Assembly: GCA_002385605.1 (NCBI GenBank)
Contig: DGDU01000040.1
Location: 4,777-11,350, forward strand
Source: Christensenella sp. UBA3944
GTDB taxonomy: Bacteria; Bacillota; Clostridia; Christensenellales; DTU072
Direction: 5' to 3'
Length of the DNA stretch: 6,574 nucleotides
Shown here: piece by piece, positions 1-5,777 of the stretch
Numbering within the stretch: position 1 is the stretch's first letter
How the letters are laid out: each line of letters opens with the position of its first letter
Notes under the pieces: model-generated
The model's input: the letters and a program-made list of their open reading frames with translations, nothing else
Databases searched by the model: none
Told to the model about the DNA's origin: nothing
Translations under genes and position numbers: made by a program

Positions 1-35
1 TTGTTAATAAAAATTTTCCCCCGCGCTAAAAATAT

Positions 36-50
36 GAGCTAATCCAGCTC
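36..50 (-). terminator. Possible weak terminator hairpin at the nucleotidase stop codon
   Basis: On the minus strand, GAGCT-GGATT-AGCTC forms a five-pair stem that contains the TAG stop of the nucleotidase gene, followed by ATATTTTTAG. The stem is short and the T run interrupted, so this is only a candidate end for the PiT operon. The remaining bases to the left edge (1-35) hold no gene and no better hairpin. Confidence 0.2.
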
Positions 51-617
51 GTCCAGAGTTTTCTCGAAGCCCGAAATAAAGTTTGACATAAAATATCTGA
101 CTTCGGGCAGAGCGTTTTGATCGAGTTCTTTGGAAATGCTTTTGAGAGCCTTGGAAAACTCTTTATTGCCCGCCTTTACTTCCTCTACGCACTTGACATA
201 CGCTGCGAGCTTGTCGGCGGCCTTTACAAGTTTGTACTCGTAGGATGAAGTATCGGGCGACAGAAGCTCTCTGTAGCCATCCTGAAACTCTTTGGGAAGC
301 ATTGTAAGCAGCTTTTCGTTTGCCACAGCTTCCAGCCCTTTGAAGGCGGTTTTTATCTCGTTATTGAAATACTTAATGGGCGTGGGGAGATCCCCCGTTA
401 TAACCTCGCCCGCCTCGTGAAAAACGGCAAGGCTGACGCATTTGCCGACATCTGCCGTGCCGCCGAAAATCTTATTGTTTATTGTCGCGAGCGCGTGCGC
501 GAGCTGCGCAACCTGCTCGCTATGCTCCATGACATTCTCGTTTACGCCGGAGTGCATAAGGCTCCAGCGCTTTATAAATTTCATCCTGCTTAGATAGGCA
601 AAAAAGTTGTATCCCAT
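39..617 (-). CDS. yfbR: YfbR-like HD-domain 5'-deoxynucleotidase
   Basis: Predicted cytoplasmic metal-dependent phosphohydrolase that removes phosphate from deoxynucleoside 5'-monophosphates, the role of E. coli YfbR. The protein has 192 residues, close to the roughly 199 of E. coli YfbR, and matches it along its length. The N-terminal pattern FFAYLSRMKFIKRW is followed by ENVMEHS (H32), then H67-E68 and E71, then GDLPTPIKYFN (D76, T79, P80), and finally D135 in KAADKLAAY with the family tail CVEEVKAGNKEF. In E. coli the metal ligands are two His and two Asp. Here the Asp of the second motif is Glu (HE, not HD), while the other ligands and the catalytic Glu are present. The gene starts inside the DUF47 stop codon (TAATG, one base shared), with GGTGA about eight bases upstream as the ribosome site, which suggests translational coupling. 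It is the last gene of the PiT-DUF47-nucleotidase unit. The family call is confident; exact substrate is inferred. Confidence 0.9.
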   Translation of the reverse strand: MGYNFFAYLSRMKFIKRWSLMHSGVNENVMEHSEQVAQLAHALATINNKIFGGTADVGKCVSLAVFHEAGEVITGDLPTPIKYFNNEIKTAFKGLEAVANEKLLTMLPKEFQDGYRELLSPDTSSYEYKLVKAADKLAAYVKCVEEVKAGNKEFSKALKSISKELDQNALPEVRYFMSNFISGFEKTLDELD

Positions 618-1228
618 TACATTTTCACCAATATATCAAGCAGGCTGTCCATAGCCTGGTCGCTTATATCAGCCGTCTGGTTGAGGTGGCGGTAAATCTC
701 GCGGTACTTGAATATTCTCTTGTGGTCGTCGTCATCGAACAGCACGGCAAGCGCCCTCGTGGTCATATCGCCCACCTTGTTTTCCATCCTCTTTACATAG
801 ATGGCTTCGTCGCGGGCTGTGATCTTGTGCTTGCCTATGTTTTTTACGGCAAGAAAGACATGCTCGCACATATCGACAAGGGCGGAGGTTACCGAGCGCA
901 TTTCGTCGTCGGGGATGACATTGAAGAAGCGGATTTCGTCCACCGAGGTTTTGGCGTAGTCAAGTATTTCGTCCAGCTGGCTGGAGAACCTGAACAAATC
1001 CTCCCTGTCGATGGGCGTTATAAAAGTCCTGTTAAGCTCGTCTATAAGGATGCGCCTTACCATATCGCCTTCGGTTTCGGTACGGATAACCTCGTCGGCG
1101 ATGCTCTCGTCGTGGGTAATGCAGTATTCGTTAAGGAGCTTCATGCCCTTTACGACCAATCTCGCCTGCTCTGACAGCAAGTCGAAAAAGTTTACCGACC
1201 TGCGCGGTTTGAAAAGCTTGAATTTCAT
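617..1228 (-). CDS. DUF47 family (PhoU-like) PiT accessory protein
   Basis: Cytoplasmic all-helical protein of the DUF47 family, distantly related to PhoU and usually encoded next to PiT phosphate transporters, where it is thought to control or assist the transporter. The 203 residues fit the family length. The diagnostic central pattern FITPIDRED lies at residues 69-77. Two PhoU-like acidic, probably metal-binding stretches appear as ETEGD (51-55) and ENKVGD (149-154). Charged amphipathic helices fill the rest, and there is no signal peptide or membrane segment. The ATG start has a strong GGGAGG site six bases upstream. The gap to the PiT stop codon is 12 bases, so the two are cotranscribed. 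The stop codon overlaps the start of the nucleotidase gene. The family call is firm; the regulatory role is known only by association. Confidence 0.93.
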   Translation of the reverse strand: MKFKLFKPRRSVNFFDLLSEQARLVVKGMKLLNEYCITHDESIADEVIRTETEGDMVRRILIDELNRTFITPIDREDLFRFSSQLDEILDYAKTSVDEIRFFNVIPDDEMRSVTSALVDMCEHVFLAVKNIGKHKITARDEAIYVKRMENKVGDMTTRALAVLFDDDDHKRIFKYREIYRHLNQTADISDQAMDSLLDILVKM

Positions 1229-1240
1229 TGTATACCTCCC

Positions 1241-2284
1241 TTACGGCAACCCCATTATCAATTTGCCAATTAATAGATAAAATGCGGCCCCGAACGCGCA
1301 GGACACCGGCAGCGTCAAAAACCAGCTTGCTATTATCCTGCCCGCGGTCATCCATTGAACGCTGTTTGCCCTCTGCGCGGCGCCAACGCCCATTATCGAG
1401 GACACCATTACCTGCCCCGTGCTTACGGGTATGCCAAGCTCGTTAACGGTGATCATCACGATGTTTGTCGTAAGCTGTGACACCACCGAGTGGACATCCC
1501 TTACCTTGAATATCTTGCGCCCTACCGTTACTATAACCTGATATCCGCCGAGAAGCATCCCTAAGGTGAGCGCGCCCGCTATTCCTATTACGATATAAAA
1601 ATCGAAATTATTGGGAAGCTTATCGGCGCTTACAAGCCCGAGAGCCGACATCATCATAAACACGCCCAGGGACTTCTGGGTGTTGTTGCTCGAGAAGCCT
1701 CCCGAAAGCACGACTATGTTTATCCTTTGGATGATTCTCAAAATTCGGCTTAAGCTTTGGGACGCGTATCTCGCTATGTACTTAAACAGTTTCATAAAGG
1801 CGAAGCCCAGTGTCAGCCCTATTATGGGGGCGAGGAACACCATCAGTATGATATTGACGATAACATACTCCGTCCATTGTATGGACGAAGCCCCGAAGGC
1901 TACTATGCCCGCCCCTATTATGCCCCCGAGAAGGGAGTGCGTGGCGCTGTTGGGCACCTTAAATATGCCCACAACGCCGCACCATACCAGGGTGCCGATA
2001 AGCCCGGCGAGCAGGAATGCAAACGCCTTGTCCGCCGAAATGCCTTCGAAGAACCTTGTGTCTATGAGGTTTTCCGCCATGTTGGCGGCAACGGCTATCT
2101 TACCCAGCCAGAAGGCTATTATGGGTACGCAGAACTTGGTAATCGCGGCTATAATCGTGGCGGTACGCGGCTTTACCGCTCTCGCGGCAATTGTCGTTGC
2201 GACAGCGGTAGACCCGTCTATATAACCCATATAGAACGAAAAAACAAATATTAAGCTGAGCAATACAATCGCATATGTGCCCAC
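1241..2284 (-). CDS. PiT-family inorganic phosphate transporter, divergent signature motifs
   Basis: Polytopic inner-membrane protein of 347 residues in the PiT (PF01384) family, which normally moves phosphate with Na+ or H+. It has about ten hydrophobic segments, the VPNSATHSLLGG loop (110-121), the second-repeat GGFSSNNTQKSLG (195-207), GGYQVIVTVGRKI (246-258) and the C-terminal GIPVSTGQVMVSSIMGVGAAQR (284-305). The order and spacing match bacterial PiT proteins. Key positions differ from the usual pattern. The first repeat reads GYIDGSTAVAT (20-30), where GxNDxxN is expected, so only Asp23 of N-D-N remains. The second repeat has Asn200-Asn201 in place of Asn-Asp. PVSTTH is PVSTGQ. The start is GTG; no other in-frame start lies between it and an upstream in-frame stop, and AGAGG lies nine bases before it. 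It is the first gene of the operon with DUF47. Family placement is confident; substrate and direction of transport are not. Confidence 0.9.
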   Translation of the reverse strand: MGTYAIVLLSLIFVFSFYMGYIDGSTAVATTIAARAVKPRTATIIAAITKFCVPIIAFWLGKIAVAANMAENLIDTRFFEGISADKAFAFLLAGLIGTLVWCGVVGIFKVPNSATHSLLGGIIGAGIVAFGASSIQWTEYVIVNIILMVFLAPIIGLTLGFAFMKLFKYIARYASQSLSRILRIIQRINIVVLSGGFSSNNTQKSLGVFMMMSALGLVSADKLPNNFDFYIVIGIAGALTLGMLLGGYQVIVTVGRKIFKVRDVHSVVSQLTTNIVMITVNELGIPVSTGQVMVSSIMGVGAAQRANSVQWMTAGRIIASWFLTLPVSCAFGAAFYLLIGKLIMGLP

Positions 2285-2293
2285 AGCCCGCCG

Positions 2294-2298
2294 CCTCT
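2294..2298 (-). promoter_or_regulatory. Ribosome binding site deciding the GTG start of the PiT gene
   Basis: AGAGG on the minus strand lies nine bases before the GTG codon. An in-frame TAA at 2300-2302 rules out any start farther upstream, so this site supports the GTG choice. Confidence 0.65.
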
Positions 2299-2321
2299 TT
2301 TATTGAATATAATTGTATAAG

Positions 2322-2350
2322 ATTATAGTATGTTAATCCAAAAAAAGCAA
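2322..2350 (-). promoter_or_regulatory. Sigma-A type promoter of the PiT-DUF47-nucleotidase operon
   Basis: Reading the minus strand, a TTGCTT -35 box (2345-2350) is separated by exactly 17 bases from a perfect TATAAT -10 box (2322-2327). The predicted transcript start is near 2315, which leaves a leader of about 30 bases before the GTG start of the PiT gene. The region is AT-rich and non-coding. I could not make out a clear PhoB/PhoP-type direct repeat, so phosphate control is not shown by the sequence. Confidence 0.75.
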
Positions 2351-2352
2351 TA

Positions 2353-2378
2353 AAAATGTTCATTTTTTAAAACATCTT
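2353..2378 (-). terminator. Possible weak AT-rich terminator after the sugar isomerase gene
   Basis: On the minus strand, AAGATGTTT and GAACATTTT can pair (about nine pairs, including two G-T wobbles) around an A-rich eight-base loop. TATTGC and a run of seven Ts follow. It begins about 15 bases after the isomerase stop and ends just before the -35 box of the next promoter, where a terminator would be expected. The stem is mostly A-T, so it may be weak or not functional. Confidence 0.35.
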
Positions 2379-2393
2379 CAGCCGTTTTTTGAA

Positions 2394-3152
2394 TTAAATT
2401 TCTGCCAGGTTTTTATTGATGTATTCCATGCTGTCTTGCATGGATTTTATGGGATTGGGGCTTATGTCAAGCTCGGCCACGGCAAACTTTGTGCCCGCCT
2501 CTTTGGCCGCCTTTATGACCTCGGCAAAGCCTAATGTGCCCTTGCCAACAGCCCTCATTATGGGAAGCCCCAGCACCTTCTGATAGTCCTTAAGGTGCAG
2601 AAGGTCGAGCCTGCCTTTCAGCTTGTTTATATACTCCACGGGGTCGCGCCCCGTAAACTTCACCCAGTATGTGTCCAGAATGAATTGCACCGCGGGATTG
2701 GTATTTTGTATCATATAGTCGTAGTAGGTCTGCCCGTCGCCCGCCGCCTCGAACTCGAACTGATGGTTATGGTAGGCAAACTTAAGCCCGTAAGGCTTGA
2801 GCCTCTCCGCCGTTTCGTTGGCAAAATCGACAAAGCGTTTTACGCCGTCGAGGCTCCCCCGAAACTCGTTTGGCATACTGCCTATACCGATTATCCCCGA
2901 GCCGAAGATGAGGTGTTCTTCGGCTACCTTGCCAAGCTCTTTGGAGAGCCTGCCAAACGGTGTATGCGTGCCGCAAATAATCAAGCCGTTTTCTTCCGAA
3001 AGCCTTCTTAGCTCGGCCGCAGGCATCGGGCATATCGCGCTAAGCTGGACGGTTTTCGCGCCCATCTCTTTTACCTTTTTGAAGGTCTCTGCGACGCCTT
3101 CGGGCGTCCTACAGTATTTCCTTAGCGAATACAGCTGAACCCCGAATATCAT
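2394..3152 (-). CDS. Sugar phosphate isomerase/epimerase, TIM barrel (AP endonuclease 2-like)
   Basis: A 252-residue soluble (beta/alpha)8 barrel of the Xylose isomerase-like/AP endonuclease family 2 fold (PF01261), which includes sugar epimerases, inosose dehydratases and related metal-dependent enzymes. Visible family motifs in order: GVQLYSLR (4-11), GTHTPF (61-66), YHNHQFEF (127-134), FILDTYWVKFTGRDP (158-171, Asp160), LLHLKDY (184-190, His186), VGKGTLGF (202-209) and AVAELD (224-229, Glu227). Glu133, Asp160, His186 and Glu227 are the likely metal or catalytic residues. There is no signal peptide. AAGGAGG (3157-3163) lies four bases before the ATG and overlaps the stop codon of the phosphatase gene, giving a nine-base gap and probable translational linkage. 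The substrate cannot be read from the sequence; the superfamily is well known for vague annotation. Confidence 0.88.
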   Translation of the reverse strand: MIFGVQLYSLRKYCRTPEGVAETFKKVKEMGAKTVQLSAICPMPAAELRRLSEENGLIICGTHTPFGRLSKELGKVAEEHLIFGSGIIGIGSMPNEFRGSLDGVKRFVDFANETAERLKPYGLKFAYHNHQFEFEAAGDGQTYYDYMIQNTNPAVQFILDTYWVKFTGRDPVEYINKLKGRLDLLHLKDYQKVLGLPIMRAVGKGTLGFAEVIKAAKEAGTKFAVAELDISPNPIKSMQDSMEYINKNLAEI

Positions 3153-3161
3153 AATCCCTCC

Positions 3162-4307
3162 TTATCCCTGGATATCAGAATACCTTATTGTGGATATATC
3201 GTAGCTCTTATCGGAGTTGATTTCTATTAATGTTGCCCCGCGCTGCTCGGTCTTGTTTATTATCCCGCTGAAGGCGTAAGCAAGGTAATCTATCGATTTG
3301 CCGTAGGTAAGGCGGACACCCTCGTACTCTATGCTGAAGTCGTTAACATGGTCGTGCCCGCAAAACACGGCAACCGTGCTGCCCAGATTGACAATCGCCT
3401 CGAAAATGTTGCTTTCGACATCGGGGTGGCAGACTTCCTCGCGAAGCTCGCCGAAGAAGTGCTTGACCTCGTCGGAACCGGCCTTGTAGAGATCCCAGGC
3501 GGTCGCGTATTCCTCGAAGGGTATATGTATGAACATCATGCTTTGGACAAGCTCTTCTTTGCCCTCCGAAAGCTTGTTTATCCAATCGACATACCACTCT
3601 ACCTGGTCGTCGTGAATCTTGTCGTAGATGTTTATGCCAAACCTGCCCTTAATGTAGTCGTTGCTGTCCATAAGCACAAGGGCGGTGTTGAGTTCGCCGT
3701 CGCTGTTGTGGAGTGTAATTATTTGATTGCCGTAGCCGTAGATATCCTCGGGGCCCCTGACGAGCAGGCAGTTTTTTAGCCCCGAATAATACTCGGTAAG
3801 CTCCGACCTTTTATAAAGCGAATAAGGCTCGGAATCGTGATTGCCGAAGGTAAGCACCCATGGGATACCGAACTTTTCCATAAGCTCGCCGAAAATCTTG
3901 GAAGCAATCATGTTGTTTATCGTTCCCGACTGGAAAGGAACGGGATAAACGAGGTCGCCCGTAACGATAACAAGGTCGGGGCGGGCGTGTTCTATAAGCG
4001 TCCTTACAGCCTTGATAGCCATTTTGTCGTTTCTTATGCTAAGAAGCCCTCCGCCAATGTGGATATCGGTAAGCAGGAGTATATGGATGGGGTCGTCGGT
4101 TGCGTATGTAATCTTATAGCCGTATTCCGTAGCCTCGATAAGCGCTTCGCGCGCCTCGAAGGGCAGTATATCGGCAAATTCCTTTTTGGTGATATCCGTA
4201 CCGACGCACATTATGACGGTAAGCACCGACAATACTCCGAGCACGATACCCGTAATTAAGGCGAATTTTTTCCAATTGAACTTTTGTCTGTCTTTCTTTT
4301 TCTTCAT
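3162..4307 (-). CDS. Membrane-anchored Dcr2-like calcineurin-type metallophosphoesterase
   Basis: Predicted binuclear-metal phosphoesterase held at the membrane by one N-terminal segment (about residues 15-36) after a Lys-rich cytoplasmic start, so the catalytic domain should face outside. From the ATG it has 381 residues. All five metallophosphoesterase blocks are present: DIH (81-83), GDL (117-119), GNHD (155-158), the HIP histidine (261) and GHDH (317-320). The stretch after GNHD, with YGYGNQ, a DSNDY segment, DDQVEWY and HIPFEEY, matches the Dcr2/Sia1-like subgroup better than purple acid or Ser/Thr phosphatases. An in-frame TTG four codons earlier would give 385 residues but has no ribosome site; the ATG has a modest GGAAAG just upstream. 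It follows a palindrome-bearing spacer and precedes the isomerase by nine bases. The substrate is unknown. Confidence 0.9.
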   Translation of the reverse strand: MKKKKDRQKFNWKKFALITGIVLGVLSVLTVIMCVGTDITKKEFADILPFEAREALIEATEYGYKITYATDDPIHILLLTDIHIGGGLLSIRNDKMAIKAVRTLIEHARPDLVIVTGDLVYPVPFQSGTINNMIASKIFGELMEKFGIPWVLTFGNHDSEPYSLYKRSELTEYYSGLKNCLLVRGPEDIYGYGNQIITLHNSDGELNTALVLMDSNDYIKGRFGINIYDKIHDDQVEWYVDWINKLSEGKEELVQSMMFIHIPFEEYATAWDLYKAGSDEVKHFFGELREEVCHPDVESNIFEAIVNLGSTVAVFCGHDHVNDFSIEYEGVRLTYGKSIDYLAYAFSGIINKTEQRGATLIEINSDKSYDISTIRYSDIQG

Positions 4308-4346
4308 CTGGCTTTCCAAGGCTTTAGTTTATTTTTTATAAATCTT

Positions 4347-4376
4347 GTAGGGGGTTGCTGTTTGGCAACCCCCTAC
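4347..4376. repeat. Perfect 12-bp palindrome with 6-base loop (REP-like hairpin)
   Basis: GTAGGGGGTTGC is followed by a six-base loop (TGTTTG on the plus strand) and its exact complement GCAACCCCCTAC. The stem is perfect and G-C rich inside an AT-rich spacer between the membrane-protein gene and the phosphatase gene. Neither strand has a T run after the stem, so it is not a textbook intrinsic terminator. It resembles short palindromes that are dispersed between genes in many clostridial genomes (inference). It could also attenuate transcription into the phosphatase gene or protect the 3' end of the upstream message. Confidence 0.8.
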
Positions 4377-4412
4377 CGATTAACAATTTATTAAATCCGT
4401 ATTGAGTACTGA

Positions 4413-5777
4413 CTAATTGTAATCGTGAGGATCTATTGATTTGGGAAGATTAAGGCTGCCTCTTGTATCGAAATTATTGAAGCTGGCGTAGCAGGCTTTT
4501 AAATAAGGAGAAAAGAATTCTTTCTCGGGCCTTTGGGGTGCGGCGGCAGGTTTTTCTTCCTCTTCCGCCGCTGCTTCAACAATTTTTTTGCCGTATTGTT
4601 TCTCGCGTATGACGCCGATTATAAGGCTCAGAATTACGATGAGGCCGCTGAAGCATAGGATAATGTAGCGGGCGGGGAACAGCGTGATTACCATAAACAA
4701 GAGGTGGTTGCTGTCCAGCCATGCCATATGCATGTAGTCCCAAACGCCTCTGGACTCGCTGGCGGGGGTGATGGAGATGGAAACCGTACCGGGGTTGGCA
4801 CCCTTCTCCTCTGCCTCGTTGGGGGCGATGATGTCTACGCCTATCGTGATAACCGATCCTGCGAGGGCTTCGTCCTTAATGGCGGCATTGAGGGCTTTAA
4901 GTATGTTATTGATAAGGTTTTCGCCGAGCGTTACGCCCTGGTTGGTGGTAAGGAGGTTGGTAAGGATGGTCTTAAGCTGCCCTTCCTCCATACCGCTTAT
5001 CATTTTGACAACTTCGAGGTCGAAGGTAAGCGCGCCTTCCTGCATGTCGAGGATTGTCCACCTGATGGGGGACTCGGTCTTGCCGGCGGCCTCCCTGCCT
5101 TCGCCCTTATAAATGAATATGATATCTTCCTTTTCGGGGTCTTCGGTGCTCTCGAGCCTGTCGTTAATGACGAGGTGCACGATGGTGGGTATAGTCATGC
5201 GGTCGTCGTTGGCTAGGTCGAGCCAGGGGCCTACGAAGGTGTTGAAGCCGTCTTCGTTGAGGCTCTTATAGTTGGTGTGTATGAGGTTTTTGACTTCCTC
5301 GTTGCGGTAGCCTTCCTCGAAATACTGTTCGCGGTACGCTTCGTTGAGGTTGCCGTTGGCGAGGTTCATTTCTATAAACTTCGTAAGGAGGAGGTTGTGG
5401 TATTCGGCCTTATTGATATAGTCGTACATGACATCCTCGTAGGTTATCGTGCCGCTGGTGGCGTCATCGAGGATATCGGGAAGAACCTGGTCTACCGCGA
5501 ACCATACGCCCGTCGTAAGCACTACGCCGCAGATAACTAGAGCGGCTGTCGCCTTACGGATGGCGGTGACGGTTTTGGCCTTACGGGAGGCGTTCCAGGT
5601 AATAAGGCCCGCTACAAGGTACAGAAGGCCGAGGACAACGGTAAGGCCGATGCCCGCGAAAATGTATATGCCGTAAGTCTTGCCGGCTTCGATGATGGGC
5701 CAGCTGGCGTATACCACGGCCCCTATCATGAGGGGGAAGCCCAAAATGTACATTAATACCTTAAAGAATGTTTTCAT
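4413..5777 (-). CDS. Unknown membrane protein with four predicted membrane segments and a large outside domain
   Basis: I do not recognise this 454-residue protein. Hydrophobic segments lie at about 5-27, 37-61 and 78-97, followed by a charged soluble domain of about 260 residues (98-357) and a last hydrophobic stretch at 358-390. Basic residues after segment 2 (RKAK, 65-68) and after the last segment (REKQYGKK, 391-398) place the N-terminus and tail inside, so the large domain should face outside. The tail holds an acidic run (AAAEEEEKP, 402-410) and a Pro-rich linker, then FFSPYLKACYASFNNFD, which may be a docking or folded tail piece. There is no catalytic motif, lipobox or known repeat. 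The ATG overlaps the stop codon of the upstream gene (TAATG), with GGGAGGG eight bases before. That coupling suggests the two products act together, perhaps as a membrane complex. Confidence 0.85.
   Translation of the reverse strand: MKTFFKVLMYILGFPLMIGAVVYASWPIIEAGKTYGIYIFAGIGLTVVLGLLYLVAGLITWNASRKAKTVTAIRKATAALVICGVVLTTGVWFAVDQVLPDILDDATSGTITYEDVMYDYINKAEYHNLLLTKFIEMNLANGNLNEAYREQYFEEGYRNEEVKNLIHTNYKSLNEDGFNTFVGPWLDLANDDRMTIPTIVHLVINDRLESTEDPEKEDIIFIYKGEGREAAGKTESPIRWTILDMQEGALTFDLEVVKMISGMEEGQLKTILTNLLTTNQGVTLGENLINNILKALNAAIKDEALAGSVITIGVDIIAPNEAEEKGANPGTVSISITPASESRGVWDYMHMAWLDSNHLLFMVITLFPARYIILCFSGLIVILSLIIGVIREKQYGKKIVEAAAEEEEKPAAAPQRPEKEFFSPYLKACYASFNNFDTRGSLNLPKSIDPHDYN

Noticed and set aside
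1611..2225. Plus-strand open frame of 204 codons opposite the PiT gene
   Set aside because: The PiT family match lies on the minus strand; the plus-strand product has no recognisable motif and is explained by codon bias of the real gene.
2279..2393. Riboswitch or Pho box ahead of the PiT gene
   Set aside because: The leader is only about 30 bases, too short for a riboswitch, and I could not find a convincing direct repeat of a Pho operator.
4308..4319. TTG start giving a 385-residue phosphatase
   Set aside because: No ribosome site lies before the TTG, while the in-frame ATG four codons later has GGAAAG just upstream and leaves the Lys-rich start and anchor intact.
4308..4412. Sigma-A promoter for the phosphatase gene in the spacer
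   Set aside because: A TATAAA-like box is present after the palindrome, but no acceptable -35 box lies 16-18 bases before it; TTGCCA is about 22 bases away.
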